Assembly: GCA_016707605.1 (NCBI GenBank)
Contig: JADJHJ010000009.1
Span: 186,001-250,000 of the forward strand
Reading direction: 5' to 3'
Length of the DNA stretch: 64,000 nt
DNA from: Candidatus Promineofilum glycogenicum
GTDB lineage: Bacteria > Chloroflexota > Anaerolineae > Promineifilales > Promineifilaceae
The translations under genes and the position numbers were made by a program. Below, in pieces: positions 45,118-54,854 of the stretch (its first letter is position 1; each line of letters opens with the position of its first letter). Under the pieces are notes generated by a model. The model was not told where the DNA came from. It saw only the letters and a list, made by a program, of their open reading frames with translations, and made no database searches.

Positions 45118-45311
45118 TACAAGACAGACCTAACGTTAGAACGAATTAGATAATTGCCTAATCCCTTGTCGATTTTATGATATAATGCCACTACCCATAT
45201 GCGGGGCGATTCCTTGCCGCGCTCCGCCAGACCTCACTCCGGCCGCCGTCGTCCCCCAACTCGCCCCGGCCGGCGCGACAGTCAACTCTAGATGACAAGG
45301 GGGTACACTAC

Positions 45312-47126
45312 GTGACTGAAGAACAGGCGAGCACGGTCCGCGCCGCCGGTAACGCCACGTGGCGGCTGCTGGGCTACCTTCGCCCCTATCGCCGCCAGGT
45401 GACCATTGCCTATGTGGCGATGCTACTGGGCACGGGCTTGAATCTCATCGTGCCCCAGGTCATTGCCTGGGCTATCGACTATGGGCTTGACCAGGATCAG
45501 GCATCTTACCTATTTTTGGCCGGCGGCATCATCATGGGCATCGCCCTCGTGCGCGGCCTGTTGGGCTTCGGCCAGCGCTACTACGGTGAGTGGCTGACCC
45601 ATCGCGTGGCCTACGACCTGCGCAACGACTTCTACAACGCCGTGCAGTATCAGCCCTTCGCCTTCCACGATCAGAGCCACACCGGCGACCTGATGAGCCG
45701 CGCCACCGGCGACATCGCCGAGTCGGAGCGCTTCGTCGGCATCGGCCTGATGGACCTGCTGGCGACGCTGCTGCTGCTGGTCGGCGTCGTGGCGGCCATG
45801 CTGCTCCAGTCGGTGCCGCTGGCGCTGCTGGCGCTCATCCCGCTGCCCATTCTACTCATCACCACCCTGCGCTTCGGCCTGACCATCGAGCCGATGTTCA
45901 AGAGCATCCAGGAGCAGATGGGCGTGCTGTCCACCGTCATGCAGGAGAGCCTGACCGGCATCCGCGTCGTCAAGGCCTTCGCCCGCGAGCCGCATGAGCT
46001 GGACAAGTTCGACCGCGAGAACAACGAGTGGTTCGCCCGCCGCGAGGGGGTCATCAAGAAGTGGGGCAACAACTGGCCCTTCATGACCTTCCTCATCACC
46101 ATGAGCATCTTCCTGCTGCTGCTGTTCGGTGGGCCGGCGGCGCTCGACGGCCGCATCACCGTCGGCGCGCTGTTCGCCATGATCTCCTACGTCCTCATGC
46201 TCAATGCGCCGGTGCAACGGCTGGGCTTCCTGGTCAACCTGGCGGCCACGGCCGGGGCCAGCGCCCAGCGCATCCTGGAGATTGTTGACCTGCCGGGCGA
46301 AGTCGTCGACCGGCCGGACGCGCTGGCCCTACCCGCCGTCCGCGGCGACGTGGCCTTTGAGCACGTCGCCTTCGCCTACCGCGACCGGCTGAACATCCTG
46401 ACCGACATCGACTTTCACGCCCGGCCGGGCGAGCGCATTGCCCTCATTGGGCCGACAGGATCGGGCAAGTCGACCATCACCAATCTTATCCCGCGTTTCT
46501 ACGACGTCAGCGGCGGCCGTGTGCTGGTCGACGGCCACGACGTGCGCGACCTGCAACTCAAGAGCCTGCGCCGCCACATCGGCATCGTCATGCAGGAGCC
46601 GTTTCTGTTTAGCCAGACCGTGGCCGAGAACATCGCCTATGGCCGGCCGGAAGCCAGTCGCGAGGAGGTCGTGGCCGCGGCCCAGGCCGCCCACGCCCAC
46701 GAGTTCATCCTCGAACTGAACGACGGCTACGAGACGCGCGTCGGCGAGCGCGGGGTGACGTTGAGCGGCGGCCAGAAGCAGCGCATCGCCATCGCCCGCG
46801 CCCTGCTGGCCGACCCGCGCATCCTCATCCTCGACGACTCGACCAGTAGCGTGGACACGGAGACGGAACATCTCATCCAGGGGGCGCTGGACGAACTGAT
46901 GAAGGGGCGCACGACGTTTGTCATCGCCCAACGCCTGCTGACGCTGAAGCACGCCGACTCCATCCTGGTGCTCAGCGACGGCTGCATCGCCGAGCGTGGC
47001 GACCACGAGACGCTGCTGGCCGCCAACGGCCTCTACCGGCAGATCTACGACCTGCAACTGAAGGATCAGGAGGAGTTTGTCGCCCTGCAAGAGCGCATGG
47101 CCGTCGAGGCAGGGAGGGTCGCCTAA
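45312..47126 (+). CDS. ABC exporter half-transporter A (degenerate ATP site residues)
   Basis: 604 residues: six-helix type IV exporter membrane domain (about residues 20-320) and a nucleotide-binding domain. Walker A GPTGSGKST, signature LSGGQKQR. Walker B reads ILILDDSTS with Asp in place of the catalytic Glu, and the switch His is Gln in VIAQRLL. These are the changes seen in the non-catalytic half of heterodimeric exporters. The start is GTG. The stop overlaps the ATG of the second half by one base (TAATG), so the two are translated together. Substrate unknown. Confidence 0.93.
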   Translation: MTEEQASTVRAAGNATWRLLGYLRPYRRQVTIAYVAMLLGTGLNLIVPQVIAWAIDYGLDQDQASYLFLAGGIIMGIALVRGLLGFGQRYYGEWLTHRVAYDLRNDFYNAVQYQPFAFHDQSHTGDLMSRATGDIAESERFVGIGLMDLLATLLLLVGVVAAMLLQSVPLALLALIPLPILLITTLRFGLTIEPMFKSIQEQMGVLSTVMQESLTGIRVVKAFAREPHELDKFDRENNEWFARREGVIKKWGNNWPFMTFLITMSIFLLLLFGGPAALDGRITVGALFAMISYVLMLNAPVQRLGFLVNLAATAGASAQRILEIVDLPGEVVDRPDALALPAVRGDVAFEHVAFAYRDRLNILTDIDFHARPGERIALIGPTGSGKSTITNLIPRFYDVSGGRVLVDGHDVRDLQLKSLRRHIGIVMQEPFLFSQTVAENIAYGRPEASREEVVAAAQAAHAHEFILELNDGYETRVGERGVTLSGGQKQRIAIARALLADPRILILDDSTSSVDTETEHLIQGALDELMKGRTTFVIAQRLLTLKHADSILVLSDGCIAERGDHETLLAANGLYRQIYDLQLKDQEEFVALQERMAVEAGRVA

Positions 47127-49068
47127 TGAACCTGAAACCAGATTCCCGCAACGGGCACGGCCCGCAGGAGACGGCCGACGCCGAGCGCCAGGCCCGCGAG
47201 GCCCGCGAAGCGCGCATCAGCCGGCTGCTGCGCGACGACGACGAAATAATGGGCAAGGCCTACGACGGCCGGCTGGTGCGCCGCCTCGGCGGCTACATCG
47301 TGCCCTACAAGCCGCGTGTGATCGTCGCCATCATCCTGATGACGATTAGCACCTTGTTGGGCGTGGCCGGGCCGGCGGTCATCGGCTTCGCCATCGACAG
47401 CGGCATCCGCGCCGGCTCGGCCGATCAGTTGCGGTTTTGGACGATCATCTTCCTGGTCTCGTCCATCGGCGAGTGGCTGACCAACCGCACGCGCGTCCAC
47501 ATCATGGCCTACGTCGGCACGCGCATCGTGGCCGACGTGCGCAGCGACCTGTTTCGCCATCTGCACCGGCTGACGCTCAACTTCTACAGCAACTACAGCG
47601 TCGGCCGCCTGATGAGCCGTCTCATCGGCGACGTGGGCGTGCTGCTCGACTTCATGACCTGGTCGATCACCGGCCTGTTTCGCTCCGTCTTCAACCTGGT
47701 CGGCATCGTCGTGGCCATGCTGCTGCTCAACTGGCAGTTGGCGCTGGTGGCCTTTGCCGTCATGCCGCTGATGGTCGTGCTGACCAACTTCTGGCGGCAG
47801 CGCGTACGCCAGGCGTATCGGGCCACGCGCCAACGGCTGTCGCTCATCAACGGCAACCTGAACGAGTCCATCTCCGGCATCCGCGTCACCAAGAGCTTCA
47901 CCCGCGAGGAGCGCAACTTCCACACTTCGACGACCTCAACCGCTCCTTTTTCGACGCCAACGTCGAGGCGACGCGGCTGGCGGCGCTGTTCTTCCCCGGC
48001 GTGGACTTCATCGGCTCGCTGGCCACGGCGCTGGTCATCGGCGTCGGCGGCTGGCTGGTGCTGGGCGACGCGCTGACGGCCGGCACGCTGGTGGCCATCG
48101 TCCTCTACGTTGAGCGCTTCTTCGACCCCATCCGCGAGTTGGCCCAGCGCTACAACACCTTTCAATCGACAATGGCCGCCTCCGAGCGCCTCTTCGAGTT
48201 GCTCGACCTGGAGCCTGACCTGGTGGACGCGCCCGACGCCCAACCCCTGCCGCCGGCGCGCGGCGAGGTAGAGTTTGACCACGTCTCCTTCGCCTATCGC
48301 GAGGGGGAAAAGCACGTGCTGCACGACATGGTCTTGCACGCCAAGCCGGGCGACCGCATTGCCCTGGTGGGCGAGACGGGCGCGGGCAAGAGCACCATCA
48401 TCCGCCTGCTGGCCCGCTTCTATGACGTGACCGGCGGCGCGCTGCGCATCGACGGCCACGACGTGCGCGACGTGACCAGCGACAGTCTGCGGCAGCAGTT
48501 GGGCATCGTCTTGCAGGACACCTTCCTGTTCACCGGCACGGTGGCCGACAACATCCGCTACGGCCGCCTGGACGCGAGCGACGCCGAAGTGGTCGCCGCC
48601 GCCCGCGCCGTGGGGGCCGACGAGTTCATCCGCCGCCTGCCCGACGGCTACGACGCCGAAGTGGGCGAGAACGGCAGCAACCTGAGCGTCGGCCAGCGGC
48701 AGTTGGTGTCGTTCGCCCGCGCCCTGCTGGCCGACCCGCGCATTCTCATCCTCGACGAGGCCACGAGCAGTGTGGACACGGCCACCGAGCGCATCATCCA
48801 ACGGGCGCTGGACACGCTGATGGAGGGGCGGACGAGCTTCGTCATCGCCCACCGCCTCAGCACCATCGTCGGGGCGGATCAGATCATCGTCCTCGACCAC
48901 GGCCGCATCGTGGAGCAGGGGACGCACGAGGAACTACTCGCCCGCCGGGGGCGCTACTATAACCTGTACACGATGCAGTGGGCGCAGCAGAAGCAGCCGG
49001 CCTGCCCATGTAGCACAGGATTCTTATCCTGTGTCTTCTGTCTGGCATGGATAGAAGACACAGGATAA
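47126..49068 (+). CDS. ABC exporter half-transporter B (catalytic half), one frameshift
   Basis: The membrane domain lies in one frame up to about 47925 (SFTREERNFH). It continues in another (FDDLNRSFFDANVEATRLAA) into the nucleotide-binding domain with GETGAGKST, LSVGQRQLVSFARALL, ILILDEATS and VIAHRLST, all catalytic residues present. One missing or extra base near 47925 explains the break. The natural end is about QWAQQKQ; the next 20 or so residues (CSTGFLSCVFCLAWIEDTG) are encoded by the palindrome at 49011-49081, whose usual TAG is out of frame. With the gene before it this forms a heterodimeric exporter. Confidence 0.9.
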
Positions 49069-49081
49069 GAACCCTGTGCCA
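49011..49081. repeat. 29-bp palindrome (CACAGGATTCTTATCCTGTG type) between convergent genes
   Basis: Arms 49011-49039 and 49053-49081 pair over 29 bases with two mismatches. The arm contains the same hairpin word as the cluster after jag. It overlaps the 3' end of the ABC gene and ends 9 bases before tal-pgi. Confidence 0.88.
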
Positions 49082-49090
49082 CAGCTACAA

Positions 49091-51844
49091 TCAGAGTTGA
49101 GCGGCGAGACGCTCAATGGCCGCCACCGGCTGCGTACCAACCTCGAAGGCGATCAGCCGCCTATGGGCGGCGCGCAGGGCGCGGGCGTCACCCAAGGCTT
49201 GCGCTTTCTTCAGGACGTTGAAGCTCATGGCCGACGCCGGCGCGCCGGCCTCGTCGGGGATGGCCACGTCCTCGGTCGCGTCCGACACCAGTTGGACGAA
49301 CAGCCCATTGCCGCCGTCCCCTTTGTGTAACTGCCCGGTCGAGTGCAGGAAGCGCGGCCCATAGCCGGCGGTCGTGGCCAGTCCGGTGCGCAGATGGATG
49401 GCCTGGCGCAGCGCGGCCAGCGCGGCGTCGGCCGCCGGCGTGGCCTGGATATAGGCCTGGATGGCCACGTAGTCGCCCGGTTTGGCCGCCTCCAGGAACT
49501 TGCCCAGCGCGCCCGGCTCCAGCGCGGCGAAATCGCCGGCCGGCAGGCGGCCCGCTTTGGCGTAGTCGGCCACGACCTCGCGCGCCTTGATCTTGGCCGC
49601 CTCGACGTTGGGCTGGTCGAACGGGTTGATGTTCAGGAAGTGGCTGGCCACGGCTGTGGCCATCTCCCACAGGAAGAACTGCCCGCCGATGTCGTAGCGG
49701 TCGGCCAGGCGCAGCGTCACCACCGGGTGGCCGGCGGCGGCCAGCGCAGCCACAAAGGCGTCGTTCGACGCATCCCCCTCCAGCCGCAGGTGGACGAACA
49801 GCCGGTCGGGGCCGTAGGACTCGACCGGGGCCGGCGGCTCGCCGACGACGGGCAGGATGCCCTTGCCCTCCTTGCCGGTGCTCTCGGCGATGAGTTGCTC
49901 CACCCAGTCGCCGAAGCTGGCCAGCGCGGGTGAGGTGACGAAGGTCACTTTGTCGCGCCCGACCAGGGCCAGGCGGCCGAGGATAGCCCCCAACAGCGCG
50001 GCGTGGTTGTCGGCGATGGCGTCGCAGTGGCCCGGCGTGGCGTTCGACGCGGCCACGGCGGCCCGCTCCAGCAGCTTGGGCACGTCGACGCCGACCAGCG
50101 CCGCCGGAACGAGGCCGAAGTAGGACAGGGCCGAGTAGCGCCCGCCGATGTTGGGATCGTTCAGGAAGAGGTCGCGGAAGCCGTAGCGCGCGGCCATGTC
50201 GGCGATCTTGCTGCCGGGGTCGGTGATGCCGACGAAGTGGCCGCCCACTCGCTCCGGCCCGACCAGCTCCAGCAGCCGGTTGTAGAACTGCTTGAAGCCC
50301 GACAGCGTCTCGACCGTGCCGCCCGACTTGGTGGCGACGATGACCAGCGTGTGGGCCAGGTCAACGGCCGCCTCGGCGGCGCGCACGGCGTCGGCGTCGG
50401 TCGTGTCGAGCACGACGAGATCGAGCGACGGGCCGGCCCCGGATCGGGCCAGCGTCTTCTGGAACAACTCCGGGGCCAGACTGGAGCCGCCCATGCCCAG
50501 CAGCAGGGCGTGGCGGAAGCCGGCGGCGGCGACGCCCTCGACGAAGGCCGCCAGCCGTGGCGTCTTATCGGCCATGTTGTCGGCGATGTGGAGCCAGCCG
50601 AGGCGGTTGGTGATCTCCGCCGGCTGGGGCTGCCACACGGTGTGGTCGGCGGCCCAGATGCGGCCGATGACGTTGTGGCGGCACAACTGGTGCAGCCCCT
50701 CGTCCACCGTTGCCTGAGCCGCGCCCAGGTGGGTGGTCAGCGTCGGCCCACCCACGTCCAGCGTGTCGCGCTTGTGGACGACGGCCTGCACCAGCGATTG
50801 GAAGCGCTGGTCCGAGGCGGCCAGATGCTCGGCCTGCAACTCAGCGGCGACGGCGTCCAGATCGATGCCCAGCGCGGCCAGCGTCGCCAGGTGCGTCTCG
50901 GCCTCGTCTAGCCCGGCGGCCAGCGTGGGCGCGACGACGCCGTCGCGCAGGAAGGCGCTCAGCGTGGCCGGCGAGAAGGTCATCACCGTGCCCTCACCGA
51001 TGAGTTGCTCGACGTAGTAGAGGGCGGGGTGGGCGAAGTCGCGCGGCGTGGTGCGCGTCCACTTGGGGCGCAGCGGCTGGCCGCGCCGCGCCGCCAGCTT
51101 GTCCCACGCCGGGCCGCTGAACAGTTGCCGGTAGCGGGCGTAGAGCCGCCGGGCCACGGCCACGGCCGCCCGGCCGCGCAGGTCGGGCCGCTCCAGCGCC
51201 TCCAGACGGGCGTCCACGGCGGCGTCGAGCGGGGCCAGCGAGAAGGAGGCCACCGCCGTCGGCGCGGTGCGCCAGACGCTGTGGCTGGTGATGTACTGCT
51301 CCAGCCCGGCCAGATAGGCGGCGGCGGCCTTCTCATAGTCAGCGACGGAGAAGAGGTGGGTCACGTTGACCGAGACGCCATCGGCCACCAACTCGCGCAC
51401 GGCCTCGATACCGACGGCCGTGGCCGGTATCTCGACCATGACATTGTAGCGGTCGACCTGGTGCGACAGGTGGCGCACCTCGGCCACCGTGGCCGGCGCG
51501 CCGTGGAGCAGGGCCGGCTCTAACTCGAAGCTGACGAAGCCGTCCAGGCGGTGGCTCTGCTCGAAGAGCGGGTGCAGCACGTCGGCGGCGCGCTGGATGT
51601 CGTCAACCAGCAACGCCTCGTGGATGCGCCGCGCCGGTTTGCCCGCGGCCATCGCCCGGCGGAGGCCTGTGTCGTAGTCGCTGCTGCCGCGGATGGCCCG
51701 CTCGTACACCTGGGCGTTGGCCGTGACGCCCTGGACGCCCTGCTTCAGCCGCTCGGCCAGTTCGCCGGAGCGGATGAAGCTGTTGCGCAGGTAGTTGAGC
51801 CAGGTCGATTGGCCCAGTGCGTGAAGTTGGTTCAGCGTCGCCAT
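49091..51844 (-). CDS. Fused transaldolase-like/glucose-6-phosphate isomerase, transaldolase part lacking catalytic residues
   Basis: 917 residues. The first 370 or so match the transaldolase half of bifunctional Tal-Pgi proteins, the remainder is phosphoglucose isomerase. In the Tal part the Schiff-base lysine context (usually MIKIPAT) reads VMVEIPAT, so Lys is Glu. WLD is WLN, TSNP is TANA, SRVD is APLD, and WAST-K reads WTRTTPR. It is probably not a working transaldolase. The Pgi part looks sound: GMGGSSLAPELF, VATKSGGTVETLSGF, GITDPGSKIADMA and NIGGRYSALSYFG. The protein should therefore act in the glucose-6-phosphate/fructose-6-phosphate exchange. It converges on the ABC exporter and follows asnA. 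Confidence 0.9.
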   Translation of the reverse strand: MATLNQLHALGQSTWLNYLRNSFIRSGELAERLKQGVQGVTANAQVYERAIRGSSDYDTGLRRAMAAGKPARRIHEALLVDDIQRAADVLHPLFEQSHRLDGFVSFELEPALLHGAPATVAEVRHLSHQVDRYNVMVEIPATAVGIEAVRELVADGVSVNVTHLFSVADYEKAAAAYLAGLEQYITSHSVWRTAPTAVASFSLAPLDAAVDARLEALERPDLRGRAAVAVARRLYARYRQLFSGPAWDKLAARRGQPLRPKWTRTTPRDFAHPALYYVEQLIGEGTVMTFSPATLSAFLRDGVVAPTLAAGLDEAETHLATLAALGIDLDAVAAELQAEHLAASDQRFQSLVQAVVHKRDTLDVGGPTLTTHLGAAQATVDEGLHQLCRHNVIGRIWAADHTVWQPQPAEITNRLGWLHIADNMADKTPRLAAFVEGVAAAGFRHALLLGMGGSSLAPELFQKTLARSGAGPSLDLVVLDTTDADAVRAAEAAVDLAHTLVIVATKSGGTVETLSGFKQFYNRLLELVGPERVGGHFVGITDPGSKIADMAARYGFRDLFLNDPNIGGRYSALSYFGLVPAALVGVDVPKLLERAAVAASNATPGHCDAIADNHAALLGAILGRLALVGRDKVTFVTSPALASFGDWVEQLIAESTGKEGKGILPVVGEPPAPVESYGPDRLFVHLRLEGDASNDAFVAALAAAGHPVVTLRLADRYDIGGQFFLWEMATAVASHFLNINPFDQPNVEAAKIKAREVVADYAKAGRLPAGDFAALEPGALGKFLEAAKPGDYVAIQAYIQATPAADAALAALRQAIHLRTGLATTAGYGPRFLHSTGQLHKGDGGNGLFVQLVSDATEDVAIPDEAGAPASAMSFNVLKKAQALGDARALRAAHRRLIAFEVGTQPVAAIERLAAQL

Positions 51845-51853
51845 GTGGTCTCC

Positions 51854-52981
51854 TTATTCAAGGACGTGGATGTTCTTTTGGTGGCACATCTCCTTGAGGA
51901 TCTGCGGCCAGACGGTGACACTCACCTCGCCCAGATGGGCCTTTTGCAACAGCAGCATGAGCGTGCGCGATTGGCCGATGCCGCCGCCGATGCTCAAGGG
52001 GATTTCGCCGTTAAGGATAGCGCGATGGTAGGGCATCTCCAAGAAATGGAGCTGGTTGGTCAGCGTCAACTGGCGGCGCAGCGACTCGGCGTTGACGCGC
52101 ACGCCCATCGACGACAGTTCGTGGCGGCGGTGGGTGATCGGGTTCCAGACGAGGATGTCGCCGTTCAGGCCGTGCATGGGCCGGCCGTCGGCCGAGACCG
52201 TCTCCGTCACCCAGTCGTCGTAATCGGCGGCGCGCATTTCGTGCGGGTAGCCGTCTTGCAGCGTCCAGCCGATGCCGTAGATGAACACGGCCGGGTACTC
52301 CTGCAGGATGGCCGTCTCGCGCTGCTTGCGCGGCAGGTCGGGGTAGCGGTCGAGGATGTCCTCGGCGTGCAGGAAGACCAGTTCCTCGGGCAAGTCGGGG
52401 TAATTGCCGCGCAGTTGCGGGAACTGCTCGTGCAGTTGGACTTCCGCGCCCTTGAGCACGCGCCAGAGGCGCTGGACAACGTCGGTCAGGAAGGCCAGGT
52501 TGCGCTCCTTGTCGGTGATGGCTAGTTCCCAGTCCCACTGATCGACGTAGGCGCTGTGGTCGTGGTCGAGGAAGTAGTCCTTCCGCACGGCGCGCATGTC
52601 GGTCACCAGCCCCTCGCCGGGGGCCATGCCAAACTGCCGCAGGGCCATGCGCTTCCACTTGGTCGCCGCCTGCACCACTTCGGCGTCGAGCGGGTGCTGG
52701 TTGTAGTCGTTGTTAATGTGGAAGCGGATGGGCGTGCGCGAGCCGTCGCGGTCGAGATAGTCATTGACGCCGCTAGTCACGTCAACGATGAGCGGCACTG
52801 TGACCATCATGAGATTCAGTTCGCGGCTAAGCCCCTCCTCGATATACTGCTTGGCGGCGAAGATGGCGCGCTGCGTCTCCTTGGGCGACAGTACGGAACG
52901 ATAGTTCGCGGGCAACACCTTTTCGATGTCGACGTAATTGCCGATGCCCGGCCCGGCCAAATCTGCGGTTTTGTCAGTCAT
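51854..52981 (-). CDS. asnA: Aspartate--ammonia ligase AsnA
   Basis: Makes asparagine from aspartate, ammonia and ATP; related to class II aminoacyl-tRNA synthetases. 375 residues against about 330 usually. Marks are GLSRELNLMMVTVPLIVD, FHINNDYNQHPLDAE, YFLDHDHSAYVDQWDWE, FIYGIGWTLQDGYPHE and SIGGGIGQSRTLMLLLQKAH. The extra length lies mostly at the N-terminus and in the central part. It is 9 bases upstream of tal-pgi on the same strand. Confidence 0.95.
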   Translation of the reverse strand: MTDKTADLAGPGIGNYVDIEKVLPANYRSVLSPKETQRAIFAAKQYIEEGLSRELNLMMVTVPLIVDVTSGVNDYLDRDGSRTPIRFHINNDYNQHPLDAEVVQAATKWKRMALRQFGMAPGEGLVTDMRAVRKDYFLDHDHSAYVDQWDWELAITDKERNLAFLTDVVQRLWRVLKGAEVQLHEQFPQLRGNYPDLPEELVFLHAEDILDRYPDLPRKQRETAILQEYPAVFIYGIGWTLQDGYPHEMRAADYDDWVTETVSADGRPMHGLNGDILVWNPITHRRHELSSMGVRVNAESLRRQLTLTNQLHFLEMPYHRAILNGEIPLSIGGGIGQSRTLMLLLQKAHLGEVSVTVWPQILKEMCHQKNIHVLE

Positions 52982-53145
52982 GGGAAAAGCTCCTTGTTAG
53001 AGGTGCGTGGGAATGAAGCCGATCAGCTCCACACTAGAGGGTAGCTCACCGGGTGGGCCGCTGTCACCTACAGAAAGTCACCTCTTTTGGTTGTCAAATG
53101 TCATGTCGCGCTGTCACAAAACGGCGCGCGGCGGTGTTTAGAAGG

Positions 53146-53739
53146 ATGAATGAAGAACAGGCACAGGGGCGGCCAATGGTCGGGCTGAGCGATACAGCCC
53201 TGTTGGCCGACACGGCACGAGGCGACGCAGCCTCGTTCGAGACGTTGTTCCACCGCCACTATGACCGGGTCTATGGCATTCTGTTCCGGCTGGTGGGCGA
53301 GCGGGGCGAGGCCGAAGATTTGGCTCAGGAGGTTTTCCTGCGCCTGCACGATCACGCCCGCCGCCGTCGTGGGCTGGACGACAACGTCGGCGCGTGGCTC
53401 TATCGCGTGGCCACCAACCTGGGCTACAACGCCCTGCGCGACCGCCGCCGCCGCCGGCAGCGTGACGTGGCCCTGGTTCCCACGGAGTCTGATGACGCCG
53501 AGGCGCGCCTGGCCCGGCGCGAGGAGCGGCGGGCGGTGCGGGCGGCGCTGGCGAAGCTGAGCCAGCGGCAGGCGCAACTGCTGGTGCTGCGCCAGATGGA
53601 GTTCAGTTATGCCGAGTGCGCTGCCATTGTCGGTGTCGCGCCGGCCTCAGTCGGGGCGCTGCTGGCCCGGGCGGCGCGGGCCTTTCGTGAGGCGTATGAG
53701 AAGCAGACGGCTGCCGGCCAGCCGCGGGAGTGGCAATGA
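53146..53739 (+). CDS. ECF-type RNA polymerase sigma factor
   Basis: 197 residues from ATG (MNEEQAQGRPMVG); a later ATG at 53176 is also possible. Region 2 is FETLFHRHYDRVYGILFRLV to AEDLAQEVFLRLHDHA, with NVGAWLYRVATNLGYNALRD. Region 4 is ALAKLSQRQAQLLVLRQMEF, SYAECAAIVGVAPASVGALL. Upstream, the words TGTCAC occur at 53061-53066 and 53112-53117, possibly part of its own promoter. It overlaps the next gene by ATGA, the usual sigma/anti-sigma coupling. Confidence 0.92.
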   Translation: MNEEQAQGRPMVGLSDTALLADTARGDAASFETLFHRHYDRVYGILFRLVGERGEAEDLAQEVFLRLHDHARRRRGLDDNVGAWLYRVATNLGYNALRDRRRRRQRDVALVPTESDDAEARLARREERRAVRAALAKLSQRQAQLLVLRQMEFSYAECAAIVGVAPASVGALLARAARAFREAYEKQTAAGQPREWQ

Positions 53740-54731
53740 ACGAACAGGAGCATGACATCCGCGAAGCGTTGGAGCGCGTGGCCGCTCTGGCCCCCGACGC
53801 CGACGAGGCCGCCGCGCCGCAACGCGCATTGGCCCAATTCAAACAGCAGACGGCTTACCGGCGACTGGCCGGCGGCCGACCGAATTCAAGGAGTAACACA
53901 ATTATGTCAACACGTCGCATCGTATCCGTTGGTTTGACCTTCGTCGTCGCCATTGCCGTCCTGATGGCTTTCCCGTCAGTGCGCGCCGCGGCCGGCGAGT
54001 TCCTGGGCCTCTTCCGCGTCCAGACGTTCGCCCCCATCTCCGTCTCGACGCAGCAGTTGGCCATGCTGGAGCAGTTGTCCGAGCAGGGCCTGGAGCCGGG
54101 TGAGTTCGTCGTCACCCAGGAGCCGGGCGAGCCGGTGACGGTCGACTCTCCTGAAGACGCGGCCATCGTGGCCGGTTTCACCCCCCGCACGCTGCCCAAC
54201 CGCGGCGAACTGATCCGCACCTACGTCATGACCGGTGGCGCGGGCCACCTCATCGTCGATCTGGCCGGGGCGCGGGCCATTGTCGAGGCCGCCGGGGCCG
54301 ACCCGCTGCTGCTGCCCGACAGCCTCGATGGGGCGCGGGTAGACGTGACCGTGCGTGATAGCATCGGCCAGCTCTATGACAACGGCGTCATCCTGGTGCA
54401 GACGCCCAGCCCGGACGTGAACTACCCGGCCGACGTCGACCCGGCCCTGCTGGGTGAGGCGTTGCTGCAAGTGCTGGGCACGGAGCCGGGCGAGGCGCAC
54501 CGCATCGCTCAGAGCATCGACTGGACGAGCACGTTGCTGCTGCCCGTTCCGCAAAGCATGGGCACTTACCGCGAGGTGAACGTCAACGGCGTCAGCGGCG
54601 TGGTGCTGGAGCCGTTCGATACCGCAGAAGAGGCGGCTCTCGTCTGGCAGCAGGACGGCATGGTCTACATGATGCGCGCCGGCCGGCTGAGCGTCGATGA
54701 GTTGGTGGCGCAGGCCAACACAGTGCGGTAA
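53736..54731 (+). CDS. Membrane-anchored anti-sigma-like protein
   Basis: 331 residues. A short N-terminal cytosolic helix-rich part (EHDIREALERVAALAPDADE, residues 1-60) would bind the sigma factor encoded directly before it. One membrane segment (IVSVGLTFVVAIAVLMAFPSV) and a large outer domain of about 240 residues follow, with DUF4367-like pattern (YREVNVNGVSGVVLEPF, LVWQQDGMVYMMRAG). The zinc motif of ZAS-type anti-sigma factors is not present. Role inferred from position and topology. Confidence 0.75.
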   Translation: MNEQEHDIREALERVAALAPDADEAAAPQRALAQFKQQTAYRRLAGGRPNSRSNTIMSTRRIVSVGLTFVVAIAVLMAFPSVRAAAGEFLGLFRVQTFAPISVSTQQLAMLEQLSEQGLEPGEFVVTQEPGEPVTVDSPEDAAIVAGFTPRTLPNRGELIRTYVMTGGAGHLIVDLAGARAIVEAAGADPLLLPDSLDGARVDVTVRDSIGQLYDNGVILVQTPSPDVNYPADVDPALLGEALLQVLGTEPGEAHRIAQSIDWTSTLLLPVPQSMGTYREVNVNGVSGVVLEPFDTAEEAALVWQQDGMVYMMRAGRLSVDELVAQANTVR

Positions 54732-54755
54732 GTTAGCGAAAGATTCAGAGGATCG

Positions 54756-54842
54756 ATCCGCAGATTGGGCAGATTGGGCAGATTTTCCAGAACCGGTCAT
54801 TTCTTCTCTGGAAATCTGCCCAATCTGCCTAATCTGCGGATA
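54756..54842. repeat. Palindrome of CAGATTGGG units between the anti-sigma and ABC genes
   Basis: Arms 54756-54790 and about 54807-54842 are complementary with a few mismatches. Units are CAGATTGGG repeated at 9-base spacing, the same words as the palindrome at 17906-17996 some 37 kb away, including the GATCCGCAGATTGGGCAGATT start. Confidence 0.88.
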
Positions 54843-54854
54843 ACTCATACTGCT

